64,000 bases of DNA from Eubacteriales bacterium (GCA_030526005.1 JAUNDP010000001.1:1-64000); one strand, 5' to 3'. Shown: positions 51,336 through 61,211, numbered from the stretch's first letter. Made by a program: numbers and translations. Notes: generated from the letters alone by a model not told the origin.

Positions 51336-52526
51336 ATGGGACGTTTTACATTGCCTAGAGATCTGTATCATGGAAAGGGTTCTCTGGAAGAACTGAAGAA
51401 TTTAAAAGGAAAAAAAGCTATTCTGGTTGTCGGAGGCGGCTCCATGAAACGTTTTGGTTTTCTGGATCGTGCTGTTAATTATCTCAAAGAAGCTGGAATG
51501 GAAGTAAAACTGTTTGAGAATGTAGAGCCAGATCCAAGCGTGGAAACAGTAATGAAAGGCGCAAAAGCAATGCAGGAATTTGAGCCTGACTGGATCGTAG
51601 CAATGGGCGGCGGATCTCCGATTGACGCTGCAAAAGCAATGTGGGCATTCTATGAATATCCAGAGACAACATTTGAGCAGTTAATCACACCGTTTAACTT
51701 CCCACAGCTGCGCACAAAAGCAAGATTCTGTGCCATTCCGTCCACATCAGGAACAGCGACAGAGGTGACGGCATTCAGCGTAATTACAGATTATGAAAAA
51801 GGAATCAAATATCCGCTGGCAGATTTTAATATCACACCAGATGTTGCGATTGTCGATCCTGAGATTGCCCAGACGATGCCGAAAAAATTGACGGCGCATA
51901 CAGGAATGGATGCGATGACACATGCGATTGAGGCTTATGTATCAACACTCCACTGCAACTATACAGATCCGCTTGCACTTTATGCAATTAAGATGATTCA
52001 TGAAAATCTGAAAAAATCATACGACGGCGATGCGGATGCCCGCAGCAATATGCACGATGCACAGTGCCTTGCAGGAATGGCATTTTCAAACGCATTGCTT
52101 GGCATTGTTCACTCTATGGCACATAAGACAGGCGCCGCTTACACAGGAGGTCATATCGTTCACGGATGTGCCAATGCGATGTATCTGCCAAGAGTAATCC
52201 AGTATAATGCAAAAGTAGAAGAAGCAGCAAAAAGATATGCAGAGATAGCAGATTTCATCGGACTTGGCGGAAATACAACAGAAGAGAAAGTTGCCGCTTT
52301 AGTCGAAGAATTAAAGAACATGAATAAATCCCTTGATATTCCAAACAGCATCAAAGAATATGAGGGTGGTATCATTGACGAGAAAGAATTTATGGAAAAA
52401 TTGCCAAAAGTAGCAGAGCTGGCAATCGGTGATGCTTGTACTGGTTCCAATCCACGAGTTCCTGTACAGGAAGAGATGGAAAAATTATTAAAAGCTTGCT
52501 ATTATGGAGAAGATATCAACTTTTAA
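51336..52526 (+). CDS. Iron-containing alcohol dehydrogenase
   Basis: The 396-residue protein is a group III, iron-dependent alcohol dehydrogenase. NAD-binding loop GGGSPIDAAKAMW is near residue 95; iron ligands lie in TGMDAMTHAIEAYVS and in HSMAHKTGAAYTGGHIVHG. These enzymes reduce aldehydes such as acetaldehyde or butyraldehyde with NAD(P)H; chain-length preference is not evident. The ATG follows AAGGAGGAG. Regulation by Rex is suggested by an operator at the promoter, consistent with an NADH-disposal role. Confidence 0.93.
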   Translation: MGRFTLPRDLYHGKGSLEELKNLKGKKAILVVGGGSMKRFGFLDRAVNYLKEAGMEVKLFENVEPDPSVETVMKGAKAMQEFEPDWIVAMGGGSPIDAAKAMWAFYEYPETTFEQLITPFNFPQLRTKARFCAIPSTSGTATEVTAFSVITDYEKGIKYPLADFNITPDVAIVDPEIAQTMPKKLTAHTGMDAMTHAIEAYVSTLHCNYTDPLALYAIKMIHENLKKSYDGDADARSNMHDAQCLAGMAFSNALLGIVHSMAHKTGAAYTGGHIVHGCANAMYLPRVIQYNAKVEEAAKRYAEIADFIGLGGNTTEEKVAALVEELKNMNKSLDIPNSIKEYEGGIIDEKEFMEKLPKVAELAIGDACTGSNPRVPVQEEMEKLLKACYYGEDINF

Positions 52527-52598
52527 GACGATGTGAGAGAATTGATAGTTATTAAATCGATAAGAAATTTAGTGATAAAAAATAAAAACAGATAAAAT

Positions 52599-52643
52599 AA
52601 ATATGGCACGGTCTGAGAGGAAAGCAGACCGTGCCATATTTTT
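52599..52643. terminator. Bidirectional terminator between adh and the deacetylase
   Basis: AAATATGGCACGGTCTG (52599-52615) pairs perfectly with CAGACCGTGCCATATTT (52625-52641) in a 17-bp stem, then TT. Confidence 0.85.
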
Positions 52644-52711
52644 GATGTGAGATGAAAGAAAAGAATCCGAACATTTGAAAAAGAGAGATGAAAGATTTAT
52701 AGGATAAAATT

Positions 52712-53539
52712 TTAAACAGAAAACAGCTTTTTCTGCAAATCAGACAGAGGTTTAAAGACATATCCCATCTCTTCCCATTTTGTCAGCAATTCGTCAAGAA
52801 TAGAAGCATTTGTAGCAGAAGTGCTGTGGAGAAGAACAATGGCTCCCGGATGAATTCTTTTTAGAAGTTTTTCAAACGCTTCCTCCTTAGAAGGCTGCTG
52901 ATCTTCCAGCCAGTCAACATATGCAAGACTCCAGAAAAAGGTGCAGTATCCCATTTCACTTGCCATTTTCAGATTGGAAATATTATATTTTCCTTGTGGA
53001 GGGCGATAGAAATATGTCATCGGATCTCCCGTAATCTGCGTATATAAAGCTTCAACATCCTGCAATTCTTTTTCAAACGATTCGCGAGAAGCAATCTTTG
53101 ACATATCAGGGTGATGGTAGGTATGGTTGCCGACGGTGTGTCCTTCAGCAGCCATACGTTTTACAAGCTCAGGATTGCTTTCTAAATACGTTCCAACCAC
53201 AAAAAATGCAGCGGGAGCATTGTGTTTTTTCAGAGCATCTAAAATAGTGGCAGTATGACCATTCTCATATCCGACATCAAATGTCAGATAGATTACTTTT
53301 TCGTCTGTCTGATCCACATAGGCAGCATGATAAGGAGAAAGTTCTTCGCAGGAAACATTTCCGACAGGGGCAGCGCCTTCTTCCTGAAAACTCAGTCCCC
53401 AGTTTCCTTCCTGTGATGCTAATGTCTGACAAATCTGATTTCGATTCACAAGATATCGAACCGAAGCACCGCCTATGTAAGAAAAGGTAAAAAGACAGCA
53501 GAGAAACAAAATTTTTTTAAAAAGAGGATTTTTTTTCAT
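52712..53539 (-). CDS. Polysaccharide deacetylase family protein (PdaA-like)
   Basis: The 275-residue protein has an N-terminal membrane anchor or signal (about residues 8-29) and a NodB-type deacetylase domain. Conserved motifs are TFDVGYENG (metal Asp, with Val-Gly after it), HTVGNHTYHHPDMSK (metal histidines), YFYRPPQGKYN, and a C-terminal IVLLHSTSATN. This pattern fits PdaA-type enzymes that deacetylate muramic acid for the spore cortex. The ATG at 53539 follows GGGGGAA; a TTG further upstream lies in that site. Sporulation role is inferred from homology. Confidence 0.88.
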   Translation of the reverse strand: MKKNPLFKKILFLCCLFTFSYIGGASVRYLVNRNQICQTLASQEGNWGLSFQEEGAAPVGNVSCEELSPYHAAYVDQTDEKVIYLTFDVGYENGHTATILDALKKHNAPAAFFVVGTYLESNPELVKRMAAEGHTVGNHTYHHPDMSKIASRESFEKELQDVEALYTQITGDPMTYFYRPPQGKYNISNLKMASEMGYCTFFWSLAYVDWLEDQQPSKEEAFEKLLKRIHPGAIVLLHSTSATNASILDELLTKWEEMGYVFKPLSDLQKKLFSV

Positions 53540-53650
53540 GTTAAAAATTTCCCCCAAGATATCTTCTTTTATCTATATGTAAAAAAAGAGAAAGTTAGAA
53601 TGAAATCATAGCTGAAACGATCAGCACTGTGACAGAAAAAAGAATAAAGG

Positions 53651-53679
53651 TTGTGAAACAGGAGACATTCTGGTATAAT
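53651..53679 (+). promoter_or_regulatory. Predicted sigma-A promoter of the DUF2284 gene
   Basis: TTGTGA (53651-53656), 17-base spacer, TATAAT (53674-53679). Confidence 0.65.
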
Positions 53680-53721
53680 TTGGATGTTTCTTCAAAATTA
53701 AAATAAAAAAAGGGGCAGAAA

Positions 53722-54258
53722 ATGATGAAAGAGGAACGAATCGAAGAGATTGCAGCACAATATCCGCTTTGCCAATATAATTTTTTAGATACAAAAGAAT
53801 TAGTGTTTTCAGAGCAGGTCCGCTATATCTGTGAGACAGAATGTCCAAGATATGGAAAATCCTGGTCGTGTCCGCCGGCAACAGGAACAGTGGAGGAGTG
53901 CAGAAAAAGATGCCTGGAATTTGAAAAAGTATTTGTTTTTACGACTGTAGCAGAAGTAGAAGATATTGCCAATATGGAATGTACGCTGCCGACTCGGCAG
54001 GAGCATGAGAAGGTGATGCGTGCAATCAGAGATGAGATTGCCACAGAGGCAGAAGAAGTATTGGGCTTGTCTACCGACTCCTGTGATTTTTGCAGAGAGT
54101 GTACTTATCCGGATGCTCCGTGCAGACATCCTGAAATGATGAATCCGTGCATAGAGAGTTATGGTATCTTAGTGACAGATGCAGCAGAAAAAGCAGAGAT
54201 TGATTTTTTCTGCGACAGCAACACCGTGACATGGTTCAGCATGATTTTTTTTCGGTAA
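53722..54258 (+). CDS. DUF2284 cysteine-rich protein, probable metal-binding
   Basis: The 178-residue protein matches DUF2284. Cysteine-rich motifs are CETECPRYGKSWSCPP near the start and CDFCRECTYPDAPCRHP toward the end, likely binding iron-sulfur clusters or another metal. Members are common in anaerobes and uncharacterised. Start is the first of two adjacent ATGs, behind AAGGGG. It is a single-gene unit with its own promoter. Confidence 0.85.
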   Translation: MMKEERIEEIAAQYPLCQYNFLDTKELVFSEQVRYICETECPRYGKSWSCPPATGTVEECRKRCLEFEKVFVFTTVAEVEDIANMECTLPTRQEHEKVMRAIRDEIATEAEEVLGLSTDSCDFCRECTYPDAPCRHPEMMNPCIESYGILVTDAAEKAEIDFFCDSNTVTWFSMIFFR

Positions 54259-54278
54259 TAAGATCTTTGCATCGGGAG

Positions 54279-54306
54279 GTATATCCTTTTTCAAATGTCA
54301 TATATT
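54279..54306 (+). promoter_or_regulatory. Candidate sigma-E promoter of yqfCD
   Basis: GTATATC (54279-54285) and CATATATT (54299-54306), 13 bases apart, resemble the sigma-E pattern KMATATT / CATACAAT. yqfC and yqfD are in the sigma-E regulon of Bacillus. Confidence 0.4.
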
Positions 54307-54334
54307 AATTAGTAAAACAGCATAAAGGGAATCT

Positions 54335-54607
54335 ATGAGTCAGAAAAAGAAATCTTTTTATCAGATAGTTGCCGCACAGATGCAGATTCCAAGAGACTTA
54401 TCAGAAGGTGCTGTGCTTTTGTCGGTGACGGGAAAGGAAGAAATTTTTATTGAAAATTATAAGAGCATTTTAGAGTACACGGATCAAAGAGTGCTTTTGC
54501 AGACAAAGAGCGGAAAGCTGGAAGTAAAAGGAAAAAATCTGCATATTGTATATTATACATGCGCAGAGATGAGAATAGAAGGAGTGTTGGAATCCATACA
54601 TTATTGA
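54335..54607 (+). CDS. yqfC: Sporulation protein YqfC (YabP/YqfC family)
   Basis: The 90-residue protein has the small beta-rich YabP/YqfC pattern: LSVTGKEEIFIENYKSILEY, RVLLQTKSGKLEVKGKNL and MRIEGVLESIHY. In Bacillus the gene is sigma-E controlled and its product's role is unknown. It starts at ATG 54335, behind AAAGGGA, and precedes yqfD by 15 bases, the standard order. Confidence 0.93.
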   Translation: MSQKKKSFYQIVAAQMQIPRDLSEGAVLLSVTGKEEIFIENYKSILEYTDQRVLLQTKSGKLEVKGKNLHIVYYTCAEMRIEGVLESIHY

Positions 54608-54622
54608 CAGGGGAGGACGCTT

Positions 54623-55852
54623 TTGATTGATCAGCTGATGCGGTATGCCAAAGGATATATGGAGATCTCCATCCGTTCTGCTTCTTATGAACGCTTTTTA
54701 AATCTGTGTGCATATCACGAAATCGTAATTTGGGATTTAAATTATCAGGATAGTTTTTATGAAGGAAAAATCTTTGTCCGCGATTTCCGGAAAATAATGG
54801 AGGCTGCCAGAAAAAGCCATACGAAGATAAAAATTTTAAAGAAGACAGGAATGCCATTCTGGATCAAAGAACATAAAAAGAGAACAGGCTTTTTTCTGGG
54901 AACCATCCTATGTCTTGCGATTATTTTTACACTTTCTTTTTTTATCTGGGACATTCAGATTGACGGAAATATGACACAGACGGATGAAGTCATTTTAGAT
55001 TATCTGGAAGAAAAGGAGATCTCTTTTGGAAGCTGGAAACAAAAGATAAATTGTAAAGAGTTAGCTGCCGAATTGAGAAGAGAGTTTGAACAGTTTATAT
55101 GGGTTTCTGTTCAGATGAAAGGGACGCTTTTAAAAATTCAGGTACAGGAAAACACAGATGAAATTTTAAATACGGAAGCAGTACAAGAGCCAAGCAGTCT
55201 GGCAGCGGCGAAAGACGGAAAAATCGTTAAGATGATTACGCGAAGCGGAAAACCGCTTGTATCTGTGGGAGATACTGTGAAAAAGGGAGACGTTCTGGTT
55301 TTAGGTCAGCTGGACATCAAAAACGATGCCGGAGAGGTTATTTCTCATCAGACGTGTGCGGCAGATGCAGATATTCTTTTAGAGACGACAGATCAGTATG
55401 AAGCAGAATTTGCGATGAAGTACAGACAAAAAGTATATACTGGAAATAATAAAAAGAAATGTTACATCCAAATAGGGGATCATTTTTTTAAGACGCCGTG
55501 GAAAGGACATTCTTATCAAAAGTATGACGTAATCGATGAAAAGCATCAGATGAAGCTTTGGGGCAGTTTTTATCTCCCTGTTTTCTGGGGAACATACCTT
55601 GTCAGAGAGTATGAAATTGTGGAAAAAAGGTATACTCAGGAGGAAGCAAAAGAGAGAGCAAAAAAAGAATTTATGACGTTTTCAGAAAAAATTCAGCAAA
55701 AAGGGGTTCAAATATTTAAAAATGATGTTAAAATAGTAGCAGACACGTCAGTGTGCAGGGCAAGCGGGACTTTAATTTTGCATGAATATGCGGTAAATAG
55801 AGTGCCGCTGCAGGAGACATTGGATTTAGAGGAAGGAATACAGATCGAATGA
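54623..55852 (+). CDS. yqfD: Sporulation protein YqfD
   Basis: The 409-residue protein is a YqfD/SpoIVFB-neighbour-type membrane protein: a cytoplasmic start, one membrane helix near residues 92-112, and a long extracytoplasmic part rich in beta strands, with SKPLVSVGDTVKKGDVLVLG-like sequence near 210. Bacillus YqfD is made in the mother cell under sigma-E; its function is unclear. The start is TTG 54623, six bases after GGGAGGA. It overlaps phoH by four bases. Confidence 0.92.
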   Translation: MIDQLMRYAKGYMEISIRSASYERFLNLCAYHEIVIWDLNYQDSFYEGKIFVRDFRKIMEAARKSHTKIKILKKTGMPFWIKEHKKRTGFFLGTILCLAIIFTLSFFIWDIQIDGNMTQTDEVILDYLEEKEISFGSWKQKINCKELAAELRREFEQFIWVSVQMKGTLLKIQVQENTDEILNTEAVQEPSSLAAAKDGKIVKMITRSGKPLVSVGDTVKKGDVLVLGQLDIKNDAGEVISHQTCAADADILLETTDQYEAEFAMKYRQKVYTGNNKKKCYIQIGDHFFKTPWKGHSYQKYDVIDEKHQMKLWGSFYLPVFWGTYLVREYEIVEKRYTQEEAKERAKKEFMTFSEKIQQKGVQIFKNDVKIVADTSVCRASGTLILHEYAVNRVPLQETLDLEEGIQIE

Positions 55853-56853
55853 GCATTATAGAAGTCACAACATCAATTCCAGCTCAGCATGAGCGGAATG
55901 TTTTCGGCCGGTTTGACGAACATATAAAAAAAATTGAAAAGACATTAAACGTTACGATCATTTCCAGAGACGGAGCACTTAAAATTGTAGGCAGCGCAGC
56001 GGCAGCAGAGAAAGCAAAACGTATTATTGAAAATTTGACGCAGCTTTCTCAAAGGGGAAACACGATCCAGGAACAGAATGTGGATTATGCAATTTCTCTC
56101 TCATTTGAGGAAAAAGAGAATGCCATTGTAGAGATCGACAAAGAATGTATCTGCCATACAGTAAATGGCAAAGCTGTCAAGCCAAAGACACTTGGACAGA
56201 AAGCATATGTGGATGCAATCAAGAGAGATATGATTGTATTTGGCATAGGACCGGCAGGAACAGGTAAGACGTATCTGGCAATGGCAATGGCGATTCAGGC
56301 TTTTAAAAATGACGAAGTCAGCCGTATTATTTTAACCCGCCCGGCGATTGAGGCAGGGGAGAAACTGGGATTTTTGCCCGGAGATCTGCAGAGCAAAGTA
56401 GATCCATATCTGCGCCCTTTGTATGATGCGCTGTATCAGATTATGGGTGCAGAGAGTTTTGCAAAGAATATGGAAAAAGGTCTGATTGAAGTTGCGCCTC
56501 TTGCCTATATGAGAGGACGAACGCTGGATAATGCGTTTATTATTCTGGATGAAGCTCAGAATACGACGCCGGCACAGATGAAAATGTTTTTGACAAGAAT
56601 TGGATTTGGGTCTAAAGTAATTGTGACAGGAGACTCGACACAGAAGGATTTGCCAAAATCAGAAAAATCGGGTCTTGAAGTTGCGCAGAAAGTACTGAAA
56701 AAAATAGAAGGAATCAGCTTTTGTGAGCTGACGAGCAAGGACGTAGTGCGTCATCCGCTTGTGCAGAAAATTGTGCAGGCATATGAGGCTTATGAAAAAA
56801 GAAATCCTGTCCAAAAGACAGGAACATCAAAAAGGGGACAACGGTCATCATGA
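55849..56853 (+). CDS. PhoH family ATPase
   Basis: The 334-residue protein has a KH-like N-terminal region and a PhoH domain with Walker A GPAGTGKTYLAMAMA near residue 138 and the Walker B region FIILDEAQNTTPAQMK. PhoH-like proteins bind ATP and probably RNA; the name comes from E. coli phosphate-starvation work. It overlaps yqfD and ybeY by four bases each, the common Firmicute order yqfC-yqfD-phoH-ybeY. Confidence 0.93.
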   Translation: MSIIEVTTSIPAQHERNVFGRFDEHIKKIEKTLNVTIISRDGALKIVGSAAAAEKAKRIIENLTQLSQRGNTIQEQNVDYAISLSFEEKENAIVEIDKECICHTVNGKAVKPKTLGQKAYVDAIKRDMIVFGIGPAGTGKTYLAMAMAIQAFKNDEVSRIILTRPAIEAGEKLGFLPGDLQSKVDPYLRPLYDALYQIMGAESFAKNMEKGLIEVAPLAYMRGRTLDNAFIILDEAQNTTPAQMKMFLTRIGFGSKVIVTGDSTQKDLPKSEKSGLEVAQKVLKKIEGISFCELTSKDVVRHPLVQKIVQAYEAYEKRNPVQKTGTSKRGQRSS

Positions 56854-57350
56854 CAATCAATTTTGAAAAAGAATGCGAAACGGTATTTGAATTTTCAGAG
56901 CAGGAAATAGCACAGACAGTGATTCAAAAGGCGTTGGACTATGAAAAATGTCCTTATGAGGCAGAGGTCAATCTGCTCATCACAGACAATGACGGAATTC
57001 ATGAGATGAATCGGGAATACAGAGGAATGGACCGTCCGACAGATGTGCTGTCATTTCCGGCCTTGACATATGAAAAGGCAGGAAATTTTGACTTTTTAGA
57101 AAAAGAAGAAGAGATTTACAATTTTCATCCGGATACAGGAGAACTGATGTTGGGGGATATTGTAATTTCGAGAGATAAAGTAATCGAACAGGCAGAGAGT
57201 TATGGACATTCACAGAAAAGAGAGTACGCATTTTTGATTGCGCACAGTATGCTTCATCTGATGGGATATGACCATATGACAGAGGAAGAGGCAAAAGTAA
57301 TGGAGAGGAAACAGACTGAGATTCTGGAGGATCTTGGAATTTCCCGATAA
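56850..57350 (+). CDS. ybeY: Endoribonuclease YbeY (rRNA maturation)
   Basis: YbeY helps process 16S rRNA 3' ends and ribosome quality control. The 166 residues contain the zinc-binding HSMLHLMGYDH (HxxxHxxxxxH) near residue 133, and MNREYRGMDRPTDVLSFP in the first half, both family signatures. It is translationally coupled to phoH through an ATGA overlap. Confidence 0.96.
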   Translation: MTINFEKECETVFEFSEQEIAQTVIQKALDYEKCPYEAEVNLLITDNDGIHEMNREYRGMDRPTDVLSFPALTYEKAGNFDFLEKEEEIYNFHPDTGELMLGDIVISRDKVIEQAESYGHSQKREYAFLIAHSMLHLMGYDHMTEEEAKVMERKQTEILEDLGISR

Positions 57351-57379
57351 AAATCTAATGAAAATAGGAGGATATAGGA

Positions 57380-58387
57380 ATGAAAAAATGGAAAATATGG
57401 ACAGCAGTAGCCGCTTTGACAATGACAGCAGGATTTTCCGTGCAGGCAGAAGAAAGCCAGGATATGATGACAAGCTATCTGACTGGAAAGCAAGTCAGCA
57501 CAGAGATCGGAAGCAAAAGACCAGTGGCAATTATGTTTAATAACATTATTGATGCGATTCCTCAGGCAGGGATTGCCAATGCAGATGTCGTATATGAAGC
57601 TCCTGTAGAAGGAGGAATTACACGTTTGATGGGAATTATGGAAGATTATGAGGATGCTTCCAGAATCGGATCTGTCAGAAGCTGCAGAAATTATTATGTC
57701 TACTACGCAACAGAATTCGATGCAATTTACAGCCATTTTGGACAGGCAGTCTATGCTCTCGACCTTTTGGAGAGACCGGAGGTTGATAATTTAAGCGGAC
57801 TTTCCGACTATGGCAGTACCGTGTATTATCGCTCAGATGACCGCGTGGCTCCGCATAATGTCTACACGACGGCAGAAAGGCTGGAACAGGGGATAGAGAT
57901 GTGTGGATATGACCGGTACTATCCGGAAGATTATACTGGTCACTATCAGTTTGCAGCAGACGGAGAGGTTGTTGATCTGGCGGCTCAGGGCGGTGTGACT
58001 GCGAACAAAGTGACCCCAGGATATGCATTTAACAGTCCGTGGTTTGAATACAATGCAGAAGACGGAAAATATTATCGTTTTCAGTATGGAGATGCTCAGA
58101 TTGACGAGCTGACAAATGAACAGCTCTCCTATGACAATATTCTCATTCAAATCTCTCACTGGGAGCCGTATGATGAAAATGGGTATCTGAATATTGATAC
58201 CTATACAGGAATGGATGGATATTATATTACAAAAGGATATGCAATTCCTGTGACATGGCAAAAAGATTCCGAATGGGGAGCGACACGCTATTATGATCCA
58301 AACGGACAGGAAATTACGCTGAATCAGGGAAAAACCTGGGTTTGCATTGTACAGGATACGTACCGCGACAATATCGTCTTAGAGTAG
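57380..58387 (+). CDS. DUF3048 domain exported protein (YerB-like)
   Basis: The 335-residue protein has a signal peptide ending VQA|EE near residue 24 and no lipobox cysteine. The DUF3048 region follows: GSKRPVAIMFNNIIDAIPQA, VEGGITRLMGIM and GSVRSCRNYYVYYATEFDA. The function is unknown; homologues include the Bacillus lipoprotein YerB. The ATG at 57380 follows TAGGAGG. The long-range position after ybeY suggests no functional link. Confidence 0.88.
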   Translation: MKKWKIWTAVAALTMTAGFSVQAEESQDMMTSYLTGKQVSTEIGSKRPVAIMFNNIIDAIPQAGIANADVVYEAPVEGGITRLMGIMEDYEDASRIGSVRSCRNYYVYYATEFDAIYSHFGQAVYALDLLERPEVDNLSGLSDYGSTVYYRSDDRVAPHNVYTTAERLEQGIEMCGYDRYYPEDYTGHYQFAADGEVVDLAAQGGVTANKVTPGYAFNSPWFEYNAEDGKYYRFQYGDAQIDELTNEQLSYDNILIQISHWEPYDENGYLNIDTYTGMDGYYITKGYAIPVTWQKDSEWGATRYYDPNGQEITLNQGKTWVCIVQDTYRDNIVLE

Positions 58388-58441
58388 AGCGACTTTATAT
58401 CTAAAAAAGTTTGAAAAACATAGGATGAATAGAGGTACGCC

Positions 58442-60088
58442 GTGGGAAAGAAAAAGAATAACAATTATTTAGTGCAGGGCACAATTTTGACGGCTGCATC
58501 CATTATAGCCCGTGTGATCGGTATGATTTACAGAATTCCCTTGACAAATATTATTGGAAAAGAGGGAAACAGTTATTACTCTACTGCAAATGAAATCTAT
58601 ACCATATTGCTTCTGGTATCCAGCTTCAATATTCCTCTGGCTGTGTCAAAATTAGTTTCTGAGCGGCTGAATAATGGGGAATATAAAAATGCCTATCGTG
58701 TATTGCGATGCGCTTTGAAACTGTCAATACCGGTAGGGGCGGTATTTTCTGTCATTACTTTTGTATTTGCAGATTTTATCGCAAAAGATCTTGTTCATAA
58801 TGAACTTGCTGTTTATGGAATCCGGATTTTAGCGCCTGCCTTATTTTTGATGTCTATTTTAGGGGTGATAAGAGGATTTTTTCAGGGACATGGGAATATG
58901 GTTCCGACTGCGGTCTCACAGGTCATTGAGCAGCTTGTAAATGCGGTTGTCTCAATAGCCGGAGCGGCAGCAATGATCGGGATCGGCGCCAGCATTGCAA
59001 CAAAACGTGGCAATGATTCTTATAAGCCGGCATTTGGAGCGGCAGGGGCAACGATCGGTACAGTTGTGAGCGTTACGATTGCACTTTTATTTGTCGGAGT
59101 CATCTTTGTGACTTATATCAAAAGATATAAAAGAAAGATGCGCCGGGACAGAACAAGAAGAAGAGAGTCGGAACGTAAAATTTACCGTGCAATCATCATT
59201 ACGATTGTGCCTGTTGTATTAAGCAGTGTCCTGTATAATATCACAACAATTCTGGACCAGAGTATTTTTAACAGTGTATTGGGATCACAAGGATATTCTG
59301 CAGAACAATACAATATTATATGGGGAACGTATTCCGGCGAGTTTCGAGTTTTGATGAATGTACCGCTGGCTCTTGCTTCTTGTCTTGCGCCTTCCATTGT
59401 GCCAAGTCTTGCGGCTGCCTGGGCAGATAAAGACAGAAGAATGGCGAGACAGAAAACAGGAGATGCCATTCGCTATACTATGGTTATCACAATTCCATGT
59501 ACAGCAGGTATGATCGCTCTTGCGAGCCCAATTATGCAGCTGTTATTTAGTGATTCTACCTCTCTGGTAGAAGGAATCACACAATGCGGCTCCCCAATGA
59601 TGGTATTGTTTGCACTCTCTACCCTGACAACAGGGGTTTTACAAGGAATCGGAAAGATGAAAATTCCTCTGATGAATACAGTAGCAGCGCTTGTTATTCA
59701 TTTGATTACACTATATGCAAGCCTGAAAATGGGAGGAATGAATATTTATGGCGTTATACTGGCGAATACCGTATTTTCATTTGTTGTCTGTGTACTGAAT
59801 GGAATCGCTGTGAAGAGATATCTTCATTATCGTCAGGAAATCCTAAGAACATTTTTAGTGCCGATTTTAAGCTCTGTAATCATGGGAGCGGCAGCATGGG
59901 GAGTGCATACCGTATTAGCAGGCTTTATCGGTAATTTCTTAGCGACAATGATTGCAATCTGTGTGGGAGCGTTTGTTTATTTTGTACTTCTTGTTCGTTT
60001 AAGAGGAGTTTCACCGAGAGAACTTGCTTCTTTTCCGAAAGGAAATACACTTGTTGCTGTGGCAAGAAAAATGCGTTTAATCCCGTAA
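58442..60088 (+). CDS. Polysaccharide flippase, MOP superfamily (SpoVB/MurJ-like)
   Basis: The 548-residue membrane protein has about 14 helices and belongs to the MOP (MATE/MurJ/SpoVB) superfamily. It begins YLVQGTILTAASIIARVIGM and has NPVRGFFQG-like GVIRGFFQGHGNMVPTAVSQ, a frequent motif in SpoVB and lipid-II flippases. It may flip lipid II for spore cortex or the wall; which is not clear. The start is GTG 58442, behind AGAGGT. Confidence 0.87.
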   Translation: MGKKKNNNYLVQGTILTAASIIARVIGMIYRIPLTNIIGKEGNSYYSTANEIYTILLLVSSFNIPLAVSKLVSERLNNGEYKNAYRVLRCALKLSIPVGAVFSVITFVFADFIAKDLVHNELAVYGIRILAPALFLMSILGVIRGFFQGHGNMVPTAVSQVIEQLVNAVVSIAGAAAMIGIGASIATKRGNDSYKPAFGAAGATIGTVVSVTIALLFVGVIFVTYIKRYKRKMRRDRTRRRESERKIYRAIIITIVPVVLSSVLYNITTILDQSIFNSVLGSQGYSAEQYNIIWGTYSGEFRVLMNVPLALASCLAPSIVPSLAAAWADKDRRMARQKTGDAIRYTMVITIPCTAGMIALASPIMQLLFSDSTSLVEGITQCGSPMMVLFALSTLTTGVLQGIGKMKIPLMNTVAALVIHLITLYASLKMGGMNIYGVILANTVFSFVVCVLNGIAVKRYLHYRQEILRTFLVPILSSVIMGAAAWGVHTVLAGFIGNFLATMIAICVGAFVYFVLLVRLRGVSPRELASFPKGNTLVAVARKMRLIP

Positions 60089-60141
60089 AAGAATAGAGAA
60101 AAGAAAAAAAGCTGATACTATTTTCAAAGGAGTGTGAAAAC

Positions 60142-60339
60142 ATGAAATGGAAATGGGTAGTCAGCTTTTTTCTCTGCCTTTTTCTTATCTGCATGGCATA
60201 TTGTCTGGAGTATCAAAAGACAATGTATGAAATTGAAAAAAAGCAGATTGAGATTCTGAGCGGAGAAAATTTGCAGGAAAAGCGACAAAAGATTTTAACA
60301 GAGAAAAAAAGGTTAGACGTTTATACAAAAGTGGTGTAA
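60142..60339 (+). CDS. Small membrane protein of unknown function (65 residues)
   Basis: MKWKWVVSFFLCLFLICMAY is one membrane helix, followed by a charged, helical C-terminal part (EKKQIEILSGENLQEKRQKI). AAAGGAG lies upstream at a good distance. I do not recognise a family. It is between the flippase and proB genes and may be co-transcribed with proB, whose start lies 33 bases after its end. Confidence 0.6.
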   Translation: MKWKWVVSFFLCLFLICMAYCLEYQKTMYEIEKKQIEILSGENLQEKRQKILTEKKRLDVYTKVV

Positions 60340-60371
60340 GATAAAAAAGACATAATGAGGAGGAAAAGACA

Positions 60372-61211
60372 GTGAACATAAGAGAAACATTAAAGGAAAA
60401 ACAGCGTATTGTCATTAAAATCGGTACGTCTTCGATCACACATGAAGAGACAGGGGCTTTAAATCTGACAAAATTGGAAGTACTGATCAGAGAATTAAGC
60501 GACCTGAAAAATATGGGCAAAGAAGTAGTGTTGGTCTCTTCAGGGGCGATTGCGGTTGGAAAACAGACGGCAGGACTGAAAAAAAGACCGACAGAAATCG
60601 CCAGAAAACAGGCATGTGCCGCAATCGGACAGGCAAAACTGATGATGATCTATCAGAAACTATTTGCAGAATACGGTCAGACAGCGGCACAGATTCTGAT
60701 TACAAAAAATACGATGGTCAATGACACCAGCCGCAAAAATGCGTACAATACGTTTGAAGAACTGCTGAGAATGGGAGCTATTCCGATTGTAAATGAAAAT
60801 GATACCGTTTCCACATATGAGATGCAGTTTGGAGATAATGACACGCTCTCCGCGATCGTGGCTGCACTCATCCATGCGGATCTTTTGATTCTGCTTTCGG
60901 ATATTGACGGGTTATTCACAGACGATCCGCACCAGACGAAAAATGCAAAATTTATCAGTCTTGTAGAAAATCTGGATGAATCTTTGATTCAAATGGGAAA
61001 AGGAAGCAGCAGCAGCGTAGGAACAGGAGGAATGGCAACAAAGCTTTCCGCTGCCAAAATTGCCACCTCAGCAGGCGCAGATATGCTGATCGCAAATGGA
61101 AAAGATTTTCATATCATTCATCGCATTATGAACGGATTGAATTTTGGAACGTTATTTTTAGAAAATAAAGATGAAAACTTTCATTTGATTGATTATTTGA
61201 AAAAGATGTAA
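60372..61211 (+). CDS. proB: Glutamate 5-kinase
   Basis: ProB phosphorylates glutamate, the first step of proline synthesis. The 279-residue protein has the amino-acid kinase fold (IVIKIGTSSITHEE, VLVSSGAIAVGKQTAGL, NENDTVS and FGDNDTLSA) and lacks the C-terminal PUA domain of the E. coli enzyme, as in many Firmicutes. The start is GTG 60372 behind GAGGAGG-like sequence. It is separated from proA by two unrelated small genes in the same direction. Confidence 0.95.
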   Translation: MNIRETLKEKQRIVIKIGTSSITHEETGALNLTKLEVLIRELSDLKNMGKEVVLVSSGAIAVGKQTAGLKKRPTEIARKQACAAIGQAKLMMIYQKLFAEYGQTAAQILITKNTMVNDTSRKNAYNTFEELLRMGAIPIVNENDTVSTYEMQFGDNDTLSAIVAALIHADLLILLSDIDGLFTDDPHQTKNAKFISLVENLDESLIQMGKGSSSSVGTGGMATKLSAAKIATSAGADMLIANGKDFHIIHRIMNGLNFGTLFLENKDENFHLIDYLKKM